Below are positions 42,731 through 54,555 of a DNA stretch of 64,000 nt, one piece after another. The notes under the pieces were generated by a model. The model had not been told where the DNA came from. It did not search any database and saw only the letters and a list, made by a program, of their open reading frames with translations. Numbering within the stretch: position 1 is the first letter of the stretch; each line of letters starts with the position of its first letter. A program made the position numbers and the translations under genes. Source of the stretch: Hordeum vulgare subsp. vulgare (taxonomy: Eukaryota; Streptophyta; Magnoliopsida; Poales; Poaceae); assembly GCF_904849725.1 (NCBI RefSeq), contig NC_058518.1, positions 505,969,225-506,033,224 on the forward strand, given 5' to 3'.

Positions 42731-44093
42731 GTCCGTGCTCACTAAATGACTTTGTTTGCTTGGTTCGGTTTTGATATTTTCTATCACGGACCAACCATTG
42801 CCAGTGCAGGAATAATCTGTCACAATGCCCATAATAACATTTAATAAAAATAGAAACAATAAAATTTAGCAATAGTACATTGAAGGTTTTGTTCTGTGCC
42901 TTGGGGATAAACCACATAGTCTTGTGCCTTATTAGGCTTGTTATGCTGTCTAATATGTTTCTTTATCTGCATAGGCATTGTTATCTCGTCCTCTATAATT
43001 ATTATTTCTGTGATTTTAACCTAACATGACATTTTAAATAATAGAAACATCTGTACCAGCTGGAATATATGGATCTTCTATAATGGTATCATACAGTATT
43101 TTCGAAGACAGGGATTTGTATTAAACATGTTGTCATTTGGCACCAATTTTGCAGTGCATAAAGCCATTGGTAAGAATCCTAATGTGCAGTGTCTACTAAT
43201 ATATAAAAAAAAGTTTAATACTGTACACAACATACTAATTGGAAAGGGAAATACTCCATACTTTTTTGAAAATATATACACTGTACTCCCTAAAAAATGG
43301 CATCACATCCATTTTATGGCCATACTACGTCTCTTTTTTCATATAGTATGTGCCACTGTTTGAATATACTCTTTTTTGGAAGAATATACTACTCACTTGG
43401 ATCCAAAGAAAAAAGGTTATATGATTTTTTGGAACTAATAAAATTCTATACTCTAGTTTCAAAAGGAAATACACATATACTCCATACTAAATTTTATAAT
43501 ATACTCCAAACAGTACAAATAAGAGCAGTATGTACTCTTCCTTACCTGTGTACTTGAGACGGTGCGGCCACCAGGGCGAGGAAGGTGTGGACACTGGAGC
43601 TAGGGCAGCGCACGGGGATGGGCCGAGGTCTGCCCGTGAAGCCGCCACCGGTGCGACGACGACGTGGACAACAGATTTAGGGCAGCTCGCCGGGAGGGGC
43701 CGAGGTCTCCTCGAGACAACACGGGCAGCGGGGGCAAGGACTAGGAGAGTGGAAGAGAGGTGGAGGAGAGATGAGGGCGAAGAGGGTAGGTCCAGGAGGG
43801 GATCAGGGAATGACATCGTGGACTGCGGGATTCTAGGGAGGGAGATCCGTAATTGTTGGGATCGTGGACCTTTATCTTTTTTTATACCCCATGCTTTTTC
43901 TTTTTTTATTATACCCCACACATATAGAATTGATGGAATTTTTCGTAATATACTTTAATATACTAATATTTGTTTCGGCTCATCGGATAGTTTCTTGGAA
44001 TTTTTATGTGCTCATTGTTAGACATTTTTAAATAGAAAACAATTATCTTTTTCTGTACCAAAATATAATTCTTGTATCATTTTGTCTTGGCAG

Positions 44094-44159
44094 ATAGTTA
44101 ATGGACATGAGTTTCAGGGAAGTAATTTCGGTTGTTCGAGCAAAACGGAAACCATCAAG
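44094..44159 (+). pseudogene. Possible captured 66-bp exon
   Basis: TTGTCTTGGCAG precedes and GTGAGT follows a phase-0, 22-codon open segment (IVNGHEFQGSNFGCSS and so on). The splice sites are good but the piece is short and unidentified, so it may be chance. Confidence 0.3.
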
Positions 44160-45983
44160 GTGAGTTTCGTTGCTATGTTTTATTATTATTGTTGCTGATT
44201 GTGTCTAATATTGGTGCTACAGCAGCATCAAAGTAAGTGTTGCCATGTAAAAAATTTGAGAAGAGATTGGAGTATATAGTAGCGAATACATCTTCAGCAT
44301 GTACCTAGATAACAAGATTGGAGTATTTCACATCAACTAATGGTAGTACTACCACAAGTAGGCCCTGAAACAATACACTACACGAAAATAGCAAAAGCCA
44401 GTAACTATGATAGATACATCATACCCAAATTGGAGCCTGATCATCATAACAGGAAAATATGATGGCCCAAAGTCGAAGCCGAAATCAGTTACAGTAAAAC
44501 GAGCGCAATCGCTTGATCATCCCAGCAGGAAAATGCGATGGCCCAAATATAGATAATGAGCGAGTAAATAGCAAAAGACAATAATTATGATAGATACATC
44601 ATCTTATTAAGACCACAACATATTAACTTTGTGTGCCCCGTCTTCATGTGATGTGTTGTTTCTTTCTCCTCTTTCTCGCTTAATATGCACCTCGACATTC
44701 AATCTGTCGTGTGCCTCTTCCAGTATTTTGGAACGGAGGGATTACCTTTGCAAAATATAAATGCAAGCACATGAGATGATTGGATAACGTTCCCGAATCT
44801 ATATCCAGTACTCCTTGCATTAAAAATATCTGACATTTTCAAATTCAACATTAATCTGATATTTGCAAGACTAGACATCATTACAGAAAAATATTAGAAC
44901 CCCGACAATAGCAGTGAGATTCATAGCATCAGCTAATCTCACAAATTTTGGTGATAAGTAACTATTTTGCTCTTGTTTAGCATCTCGAACTAATCATTCT
45001 GCCTTGATTCATTTATTGCATAATTTCATGATCAAAAGACACGAAATATCATGAAAGTAACACATCAGCCTGCACGGCAGAAATTAAACAGATTCTAGGC
45101 AAACTAAACATTTCATTTATTTCAAAGATGTTGTAAAAGAAGAGAAAGAGGTAAACCCACTACACTTTCAAAAAGGTAGGCACCATTATTTAGCTGCCAC
45201 TACACCGTTAACAGGCCAAGACAAAGATCAACCCAGTCGTTGCTACGGCTATGTTTGTCTTTCTTGTTAGTTAGGTACAAGCCTAAAAGACGGAAGTGTA
45301 TGCACTAAAAAGAATACAGAATGCATCTCTGTCAACTACTCAACCTACCTATAGCACATATGCTTCCCATGAACATCTGATTCCAGTTTTTCCATTCAGA
45401 CATCCAGTTACTTGCCAATCAAATGAGAAACAAATTGTATTATATGTTTGGCATCAGAGTTTTTTTAACATTTAGCATTTTGATCATATTATCTAAAAAA
45501 CTTTTACCCTACGTTTGCCAGCAAGTTTTTTTTAAGTTTTCAGAGCGTACTGCGTTATTTTTAAATATTTAGGCTATAATATACTTGTTGAACCAATATG
45601 TTTGGCAGCAGAGTTTTGTTAACATTTAGGCTCATAATATACTCGTTGAACCAATCTATTTGGCAGCAAGATTTTTTTAAAATTTTCAGAGCATACTGCT
45701 AAAAACAAATTCACTGGTCAAAACTTTAAAGTTTTCAGCAAGGTTTTTAAACACATGTCCGTCCATGAAAAAACCATATTAGCAGGAGAACATATTAGCA
45801 TACCCTTAGCTCATTTAGCACAAAAAGTTGCACAACAGTTCAAAACGGTAGCACAAGAACACAGTAGCATACATTTATATCAAAGGGGGATCACATGCAG
45901 AAGCAGAGAAAGGCTCTTACCTTTTGCTGGATGGAAGAAGATACTCATGTATTACCCCCTCATCCGCTACTTCTTTTGATTTG
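44160..45983. other. Non-coding stretch downstream of the helicase
   Basis: AT-rich. Two internal duplications are visible: ATGATAGATACATCAT at about 44408 and 44588, and TTTGGCAGCA(A/G) followed by T-rich sequence near 45600 and 45660. No gene found on either strand. Confidence 0.4.
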
Positions 45984-48056
45984 TTAAGCCTGTAAATGAA
46001 AAACAATTAACGTTAAATGCAGGAGTAGTTTCAGATAAATTAACATATTCATGTGTGCAAATAAATAATGGAATAACGCACCTCCCTCATCTCTCAAAAC
46101 ATCTCTATAGACAATGTTCTTGGTGCTTTTCCCAGATTTATCAACCTCCTTGTTTGGCTTGGCCAAAATCCGTGTCGTCTCCCTCGACACCCCCCTTGAC
46201 AATGCAACATATAGCTGACCATGTGAGAATACTGGCTCGGGAAGGAAAATACCGACGTTCGGGATCGTTTGACCCTGCGCCTTGTTAATTGTCATTGCAA
46301 AACTCAGGCGGATGGGGAACTGTTTTATTTTTAGTTTGCAAGGAAGTGAGATGTCCTCCGAGGGCGACATAGGGATCCTAGGTATGAACACCCTCATTCC
46401 AGCATGCTGACCACCAAAAATCTCTGCGTCGATTGCATTATCCTGGAAGGCTCTAATCATAAGCTGTGTTCCATTGCATAGGCCATTATATGGGTCGAGG
46501 TTCCGTAGCAGAATGACCGGACAATTGAGCTTTAATCTCAATACATGCGGGGGCAAGCCATTTGGTGTGATCCAGTTTAGAAAATCAATCGTGTAATTAT
46601 TCTGCATGTCATCCTCGATTGAGTCGAAACTATGGTATAGCTTTTCTTCGCGTGGAAACCTTGAGATCATCTTGTCATTCAGGTCATCGACATGATCATT
46701 CTTGGTCGAAAGAATAGCACGTGTGCTCATGTACTCTCTCGATTTAGCATTGGCATGCAACAATGGGAAGACATCTTCGATGAGCTTGTTCATAGCTTTC
46801 TCATCCTCGGTATAGTCAATCACAATGCCGTTAGGGAGACGCACATAGTCGTCACCAATTGTCTCTTCTGTACCATTGCCGATCCGCGGGAGGTATTCGG
46901 AGAACCAAGTTTCAGCCTGTGCCCGCATATTGCGCGTGAGGCTTATCTTGCGGATCTTCTCCCACAGATAGGATCTTAGAAGTGTAGCATCTGTGATTTG
47001 TGCTCTTGTCCCACGTGTCACAACAGGAAGGACCTTCGTGAAATCCCATCCAAAGACTACAACCTTTCCCCCAAATGGCAAAGGACATCCCATTATATCC
47101 TGAAGCGATCTATCAAGCGTCTCAACTGCTTGATGTTTTTTCATAGCAACCTCGTCCCAAATAATCAATGACGCCTGTTTAAGAAACTCCGCTGTACCAC
47201 TCTGCTTAGTGAAACTACACATGCTGTTGTCGGTGAGCTTGATTGGAAATTTGAACCTGGAGTGCGCAGTCCGTCCTTCGGGCATTATCGACGGCGCTAT
47301 CCCTGATGTAGCAGTTGCGATCGCTATCTGGCCCATTGGACGCACCTTCGCAAGCAATGCCTTGTATAAGTATGTCTTGCCAGTGCCTCCTAGACCGTCA
47401 ACAATGAATATTTGGCTTTTTTGTTTCATCACATGATCCATTATGTCATTGTAACCAGCAAGCTGCTCATTGTTCAAACTGCTAAATAAATCTAGGTGTT
47501 CTTTGTCCACGCCGATTTCCCTCTCCTCTATTACCTCTTTGTACTCACCGTCATCAGAACCATCAGTGTCAAGCAAATCCGGAAGTCCATAGCCTGCAAT
47601 ATCCTTCCCCATGGATTGCAACATATCCCTAATATCTCTGAGGACCATCTGCTCAATTGCTGCATCATTGGATTGATTACGACGGTAATCCTGAGACATC
47701 GATGCTAGATGTTTGTCCCATAGCTGTCGGATTTCTGTTACCTCACAAAACACAAATATAGTCGCAAATAACCGTCTCAGGGCAGAAGGCATCTGAAATG
47801 TGGCTGCCTCCGTCATGCAATCATCGAGAGTTCTATCATGCTCAATCAGGCCTAAGTGCTCACATGCCTCCCTGAAGGAACTGCATGGATTGCCATTTAC
47901 AGTTTTTAAAGCATCGAATGAAGTGGCACCTCGGACATGACTTAGGAGCCCACGCAAGTAGTATCTTTGTCCTTCAGCAGGGTGTGCATACACAAGTCTT
48001 CCAATCTGTAATCTCTTAGTTTTTCTATTCTGCCACTTTTTTTTCCAGGTATCCAT
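45984..48056 (-). pseudogene. Helitron Pif1-type helicase domain
   Basis: C-terminal half of the Rep-helicase. Walker A is GLGGTGKT (residues 221-228), Walker B DEVAM (301-305), and the later motifs are NKAQGQT (591-597) and LYVALSRG (615-622). The helicase unwinds donor DNA during rolling-circle transposition. The apparent Met at 48056 is accidental. The true frame joins Rep upstream, but an A-run frameshift near 48045 and a TAG at 48110 separate them. Motif III reads GWDFTK (336-341) where Pif1/Helitron enzymes usually have GGDFRQ, which may impair ATP coupling. Otherwise the 690 codons are open. Confidence 0.88.
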
Positions 48057-48109
48057 CTGTAATGTTCTGGAAACTCTGTGTACAATAAGTTCTGTGCTAC
48101 TCGAAACTT

Positions 48110-49189
48110 CTAGTTCATCTCAAAGTATTCTGTAAGCATGGACTTGGAAGAAGACGGTCGTGCTACAACATCTTCCAGATTTTTACAAGCTTTAAATGCA
48201 ACTGTATGCATATTTGGCAAATGAAGCTGGAGTTGTAGCACAGATGGACTGACACCAAACAGTTTAAAACGAAAAATCATGTATATAGCCTCTCGAGGAG
48301 ATACATAGCGTGCATCCCTATATTGCCGGATTTCATTGATGATTCCACCATCATTGATGATATCTTGCTCGCATGCAAAGGATGTACGATCATGCCATTT
48401 ATAGATGTACTTGAACAAGTACTTAACTGCCTTGATGCTGGAGCATGCTTCTACGTTAATGTGGCAGTTGTATCGCATAAGCAGAGAAGGGTTGTAAGGG
48501 ACCACCCACCTATTGTCCAAATCTGCTCCTCGGATCCTAATTCGCTGCCCATCGTCCCTCCTCCTGTAGATGGGATATGAGTCTTTCCCTTGTTGTGTGG
48601 CATCGCAAAAATCTCGGGGGTAATGGAACCGACATTGTCCATCAACCATGCATGAGCAACTTTTTTTCAACTCACCACATGGTCCGTGCAACATGTGTTT
48701 GACGACTAGATCATGTAGAATGGGGTGTTTCTGTTTGTCAGGTATCTCTGCACATATCACTCGATCATAGTCATCTGGAGTCGCTAACTTGCTTTTTGCT
48801 TTCATGATTAGAAGTACATGGTCATGCGGGAGACCTCGCTTTTGAAACTCGGTGACATGTACATAGGGTGCGACTTCTCCGAAATGCTTCCCCTTAGTTA
48901 GTAAGTCCATCATATCTCGCTGTTTAGCACTGTATACTCTTGCAACCAGGTCTGGGCGGTCCTGGGGCATTTGTCCAGGCAACAGTTCCTCGGTTATCTC
49001 CTCCCAATATGGATTGCAAGTCATCGTGATAAAATAATCGGGTTTACCCGACCGCTGCACTATTGCCATAGCATCCAAGAACCTCCGCTGCATGTCACGA
49101 TCACCACCAGGAAATGTCCGTGGAAGCATGATTCTTTTGCCAATTCGATCACCGCGTGACTCACCGGCAACGACGGTGTCAACAAGACC
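48110..49189 (-). pseudogene. Helitron Rep (HUH endonuclease) exon
   Basis: Matches the Helitron_like_N/Rep domain. The first conserved motif is FITMTCNPYWEE. The metal-binding HUH is HDH in EFQKRGLPHDHVLL. The two catalytic tyrosines are in KYLFKYIYK. Rep nicks and joins DNA at the TC and CTAG ends. The exon starts at 49189 after an intron (49279-49190, GTAATG...TTACAG), and the open frame's first Met lies in that intron. The frame ends at TAG 48110-48112 (reading EMN-stop), before the helicase. All catalytic residues I can see are intact. Confidence 0.88.
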
Positions 49190-49279
49190 CTGTAATAGCA
49201 TACCAGGTTATACTCAAAGCATGAAACATCCACCACATAGTTATATTATGATGTATTACAATAAACACAAGCACATTAC

Positions 49280-50580
49280 CTGGTACATGTCAGCGTGGAT
49301 GACCTTCTGATTTTCTAGCTTTGAGTACCAGTCAAGCGCATAGTCTCGATCTTAATATACATGTCAACAGCCCATTGTTGGAAAAGGCGCCCCCCGAAGA
49401 AGACTATGTTAAAAAGCTTCCTCCTGACTTGTAGCTTGAAGCAATAGTATTCCATTGTAGTTACAAATTTCGTGGATTGTGTTACATCTCCTTCATTGTC
49501 AGCAAAATCCTCATCTGGGTTATCCTCATTGTCATCTTAAGATACCGAACATAAATATCATTATGGTGGTTTACCTATAATATGGTCGACAACATACAAA
49601 TTGGATATTTAGCAATGATGAATGATACCTGAAGGTAAATCATGGGTCGTGGCCACATGGGTTGCGTCATCCTGTTGCGGAATATATGGAATGCAACGAT
49701 TCCAACCAGTCTCTCCATGTGGGAAGAATAGTGGATATGACAATGGGTCGTAGCACCCATAGTATGCTCTAATATATAGTGGCCGGTTTCCTTTTTTCGC
49801 ATGGACGACAACACTCCCGTCGAAGCAATTTTGTGGGTCACTGCCTTCAAACCATATGGCTGCCACTTGGGAGGTCGTTGGGGCATTGTACCTTCGCTGA
49901 TCCAACTTGATATCCGTGTTTAGTGAGATTTTGTACTCATCTAGATTTGGAACCGACCCAAGCCTTCTGAAAGTTTGTGCATACGGGTTACGCTCTAGTA
50001 TTCTCAGAATTTGTCGTATGAGGTCTATATTAAGATCTCAAGACCTATTAGCCTTGTGAACCAAGTTTTGATTTGTATCATAAATATAGAGCTGCAAATG
50101 CCGAGGTCCATTATCACCCGGCACCAGATCGTCAAGAGAGTGGTACAACCCACCACACGCACGGAATGTATATATGCGACTTCCTGCCACAGTGCTTACT
50201 CGACGATCAAAGGTGACTCCTAGACTTGTGAATGAGAAGTGCGAGTTAAAATACCATATATGCTCTCTGAAATATTTAGCGTTCTCATCATATTGACTTG
50301 TGAGCAACCGTCTCAATTCTTCTGAAACATCTGGAGTAAATAATCCGACTTTTCCTTTTCTGCAACAAAATGCTGGGCCCTCGAATGGAAACCGCAATGC
50401 CCCACAGTGGCGACAGTCCGCAACCTTTTTTAGGACATGATGCTTTGTAGGTAGGTTTCGGTATATGAATTCATCTGTACTTGCTACGGGTGCTGCTCGT
50501 GTAGTATGACGTCCATCTTGGAACAATTCAAAAGCAACATCTAGAACAGAAGACACAAGTATCACATCATCAGTAAACAC
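49280..50580 (-). pseudogene. Helitron Rep N-terminal exons
   Basis: The exon near 50580-50038 contains the cysteine cluster CRHCGALRFPFEGPAFCC, FNSHFSFTSLGVTFDRRVST and HSLDDLVPG. Next, 49905-49630 has QRRYNAPTTSQVAAIWFEGS and GCYDPLSYPLFFPHGETGWN. The exon 49540-49280 has EYYCFKLQVRR and FGGRLFQQWAVDMYIKIE. All are standard for plant Helitron proteins and collinear with Rep. A one-base deletion near 49343 breaks the last exon; beyond it the expected frame continues to the intron donor at 49279. Confidence 0.82.
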
Positions 50581-52100
50581 TTATAAAATTTGCACTTGAG
50601 GGTGCTAAATTAGGAAATACACAATGGACACACCCTGATCCATATAAATTCTAGCTTCTTCAGCAGGCTCATGGTATGCACGTTCTCCATCATGCAATGG
50701 ATCCAAGCAGTCTAGTAGGGAATATATTGGTCAGCAAACAAGCATGTACGACGTTTATATGTGAACGAAAGTATGTGTTTTACCTTCTAAATTGGTATGT
50801 TCAACAACGGGCTCAAAAATTCCATATGGATCATCATTCCGGTCCTCGTCTGGTGGCAAATCACAATATCATCAGAGCATAAGAATGTCGCAAATCCAAT
50901 TACAAGTTATTAGTGTTTTGAGTACCATGTGAAGCCGGTTCAGCAACTCTTCTTGTATTATTAGCCGGCCTAGGTACAGGTTGATTGGATCCGTGTGAAG
51001 GTTGTATACCTGAACATACGATAGAGAACCGAGATTTACGACAAAATAAATCATGCTGGCCCACATGCAAAATGATTATGTCTCTGAACTAACCTGCATC
51101 TTCGATTGTGGAATCTTTACCATGTCGTTGCTGCCTCTGATACGCATCATTCATGCGCAACCAATTGGAATCTTCCTCGTTTGTTAAATTAATCTCTTGG
51201 TTATGAGTGACGCGTTCATCAGATGAATTTTGCATACTTGATAAGCCTGCGACAAATTTTCAGCACCACATCAGTAAACATTGATTTGGACATGTTGAAT
51301 GAGCTAAGAACACAGAATCATATTACATGGTAACCCACAACCTGTATCATTAAATGTCAGCCTTTGTAGTTGGGTGACACCGGTTTGACCTGTAGCTGGT
51401 GTGTGTGACACAGTGGTATCATCGTTCAGGAGTCGACTTGCAGTCTTCCTCTTTTCACGGGATAGGCGTTGTCGTTTTAATATCTCATCCCTGTTTTGAG
51501 CATATCACTCCCTGTCCCTTTGCCTCCTTAACTCCTTAGCGTCTGCATATATGTGTCAGAAAGGTAATAACCATGAATACATAGTGTTGTAGCTGTAGCT
51601 AATTTGTTGATCGTCATTACCATTGGATGTGGACACCGGTGTTTATGTTCCATTTTCTTGGTCATTGAGATTGGTAATCACCATGGACAATCTTCTATCA
51701 CCATAGGCTTCATGTTGTCTATTCAATACAACATCCATGTTTTGTGAATAATGTTCCCCAACCATTTGCATCTGCAATTCATTAGGATCCACATCTATGG
51801 CAGTTTGTCGTTAGTTTGGAGCATGGCATCTCATCAGTTACGAACAAACATGCAGTATAAGGGCAATTTTACCTAGCGTCATGGCCAAGGGTGTATGTGC
51901 TACATTTTCCTCGTTATTAACAACTGTTGTTGAAGCATGTTTTTTCTCACGGGCCTCGCAACGTATTTTAAGAATTTCCTCTTTATTGCGTGCATAATAC
52001 TCTATGTTCCTTTGCCTCTTTAGTTCCTTAGGGTCTGTATAAGTAAATTCAGCAAGTTAGGATATAATCATCAGCAACAACAGTAACCGAATTTAGGAAG
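50581..52100 (-). pseudogene. Helitron N-terminal repeat-motif exons
   Basis: Small minus-strand exons separated by introns. A basic motif recurs: KELRRQRDRE...YAQNRDEILKRQR (about 51.5 kb), KELKRQRNIEYYARNKEEIL (about 52.0 kb) and a diverged form near 51.75 kb. Such repeated motifs are common at the start of plant Helitron proteins. The 51.5 kb copy has an in-frame TGA. Exact exon borders are not resolved. Confidence 0.55.
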
Positions 52101-53893
52101 AGGTTGATGATAGTTACCCAATAATTGGTTGTTACTTATATCCTGAAATGGGGTGCGTGGCCTAGTGTTATTGGGAAATGACATACCTTCACCTTGATGT
52201 GTCTATTATTGCATTAATTCTAGAGAAGCACATAAGAGTAATTCTAGATCAATATTGTAGTATCTCAAATTTCTCTCAACAGATTACCCTGTGATTTTTT
52301 TGCATGGTGTAGAGTGCCATACATTAGCCAAAAGAATGTCGAACTGACATGGACATACACTAAAAATGAAAACAACACAGATATAGCAACCTGACAAAGC
52401 AAAGAGCATTCTTTTTTGCTATGAATTATCCTTTCCATTATCCTGACAATAGCATGAGCCTTACAAAGTTGATTTACGAATTAGAATTGGAAGTGAGCTT
52501 TTGGAAATAAGAAAAGAGCATAAAGAGTGGTGAAATTTCTTCACTGCCTGCTATTTGCACCTGGCATGCTCTTGTACAATTTCTACTGCCTTACTGGAGT
52601 CAAAATTGCAATGCTATGAGCCTATTGATCTAGAGGGCTTGAGCACTCTGAAGATGCTAAAGAGTAATTCCATGGCATATACCTTATTCAGGAATAAAGC
52701 GGAATTTGGGGATAGTGCTGTTAAATCTGGAAGGTAGTATATTCTTAGAAGGGGACTATGTTTTTCCTTGTGAAAAAAGGTACTGAACACACGTTTATAA
52801 TTATTTTCATGTGCCCGCTGAACATTGATAGGTGGTCATGGCCATTTCACTAATTTATCTTATGCATCTCGAGTTCGGCAGCATGTGTGTCATGTTATAA
52901 TGTTTCCTAAGGTCCAGTAAAAGGCTAGTGTTTGATGGAAGTTATTTAGGAGGAACCGTTGTTGTGAAAATAAAAAATTCTGCAATGTGAAAAAAGGTAC
53001 TGAAGACACGTTTATAAATATTTTCATGTGCCCGCTGAACATTGATAGGTGGTCATGGCCATTACACTAATTTATCTTATGCATCTCCAGTTTGGCAGCA
53101 TGTGTGTCATGTTCTAATGTTTCGTGAGGTCCAATTATTTAGGAAGGACCGCTGTTGTGAAAATAAAAAAATTCTGCAATGTGAACCATTTTCTGTAACT
53201 TGGCATTTGATGTTACTGTAAAGTCTCCGTCAGCAACAAGAATGGTGCAGCTGAGAATGCTTTTTGCTATGAATTATCCTTTCCATTATGTTGAGCTCCT
53301 CTACAACAGGAATAAACTTACCATCTTCTTTGGCAGCTTGCACATCCTGCTGGCCACTTAAATTATCCTTTCCATTATGCTGAGCAACAATTTAAGGTGG
53401 TAGTCGTCTGTGGAGCTCCTCTACAACAGGAATAACATCTTCATCTGAAGGACCCCAGAGCAAAACCTGAGCCCAACCAAAACCAATACCTGTAAGTATA
53501 TCACCAGTATTGCTACAAAGCAACAAAAATATATATATAGCAAGATGCACACTGATATAGCAAACTGATATAACAAAAATAAGTCATAGCTCTCAGAATA
53601 TTGTATAGCAAACTGATTTGAAACTTCTACATAGTCCTTTGTTTACCAATTCTGGAGAAGCACAAGTTGAGATAACACTATATAGTACTTCTATATAATC
53701 TGATTTGAAATTTATATAAAATCATTTGAAACTTCTATATATCTATATTGCAGAAGCACAACTTGAAAAAATACTGCGGCCAAACCACCATAGTGATAGT
53801 CTCACCCATGGTAGAAGCCTAGAACAAATAGTGGTAGAACAGGCATACCACCAAAAAATAGTTGGCGGCTGCTTTGGTTTGATTTGTTAGATA
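52101..53893. other. 5' leader of the Helitron with internal repeats
   Basis: Mostly non-coding. TTTGCTATGAATTATCCTTT occurs at about 52417 and 53264, and CTCCTCTACAACAGGAATAA at about 53295 and 53415. A tandem duplication occupies 52771-53184. The region lies between the Rep N-terminal exons and the GC-rich 5' block. Confidence 0.5.
52771..53184. repeat. Two-copy tandem duplication, 217 bp
   Basis: TGAAAAAAGGTACTGAA starts at 52771 and again at 52988. Both units share CATGTGCCCGCTGAACATTG and end AAAATTCTGCAATGTGA. The second unit lacks about 20 bases. Confidence 0.85.
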
Positions 53894-54555
53894 ATGGCAA
53901 TATTGGGAAAATATAAGGCGCGCAGCATCAACAGTTTTCTCTGGCGCAGGAAATTAGGTACCAATCAAGTCAGGCAGAGCAAAGGAAGGATGAGGCAAAC
54001 GCAGAGAGATGTTCAACACGGCAGAAGGTGGGCAGGGCGGGCTCCTGGGTATGCCGGGCGCCTGGAACCGGTGGATCCCTCTGGCCGTACGTCTGCTGGA
54101 ACCGGGGGATCCCTCTGGCCGTAGGTCTGCAGGGCGGGCTCCTGGCACCGGGGGATCTAGCAGACGGATGCAACGGTGGTAGCGGCAACAATGGGCAATG
54201 GCGAGGGCTCCTGGCATCGGGGGATCTCGCAGACGGTCTGCAGGCTACTCGCGGTGCCGACGGCAATCACGAAAGACTGGTCCTATGCGGTGGAGTGTGA
54301 TTTTCTGGCGCCGACGGCAATCACGGAAGACTGGTCCTATGCGGTGGAGTCTGATTTTCTCCTCTCTTTTTTTCTTGCGTGATTGGAAGTTTGGTTGGTG
54401 GAGTATGTTCAGCCAATTGTAATTGCTAAGTCCACCCAGCAGACGGTGGATTAACGCGGGCTGTTAGATTAAGATGTGTGGGATTAATCGTGGGGTGTCG
54501 ATTGGTTTTTTTTGTGAGGCGTTTTATGGGGTGTCTGTAATGTAATTATTGTTTG
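53894..54555 (-). promoter_or_regulatory. GC-rich 5' block of the Helitron with short tandem repeats
   Basis: This is the only GC-rich stretch between Rep and the 5' end. CTGGAACCGG(T/G)GGATCCCT repeats near 54060 and 54098. A 54-bp unit beginning GCCGACGGCAATCACG repeats at 54256 and 54310. Position suggests the promoter and first untranslated exon of Rep. Plus-strand open frames through the repeats are not convincing genes. Confidence 0.4.

Larger units (their letters stand above)
38589..43816 (-). pseudogene. Ulp1/C48 cysteine-protease-like gene carried by the Helitron
   Basis: Multi-exon region reading with the Rep gene. A GC-rich first exon (MSFPDPLLDLPSS, near 43816) is followed by an acidic repeat region (42.7-41.2 kb) and a conserved segment PKKSQDYVVASEGMDKSLYA (about 41.1 kb). 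Next comes EFLSDEV joined across an intron to INAYIHC, then KDFHWYLAVIN and QVLDSLG (40.5-40.4 kb), the His and Asp surroundings of C48 proteases. The later WPREECIKSSLQTDGYTSF (about 40.16 kb) lacks the expected catalytic Cys after Gly-Tyr-Ser. A second related block (39.3-38.6 kb) has CFNMAVRILA and FVFDQDKKVISIFDP. Ulp1 enzymes remove SUMO, but activity here is doubtful. I did not resolve all exons. Confidence 0.6.

Noticed and set aside
43530..43958. Plus-strand 142-codon frame rich in Gly and Arg
   Set aside because: It is antisense to the likely first exon of the minus-strand Ulp1-like gene and has no domain of its own.
44370..44390. CACTACACGAAAATAG as a CACTA terminus
   Set aside because: No partner inverted repeat or 3-bp target duplication could be found nearby.
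53894..54300. Gly/Arg-rich plus-strand frames at the Helitron 5' block
   Set aside because: They run through short tandem repeats and have no conserved sequence; promoter or leader sequence is more likely.
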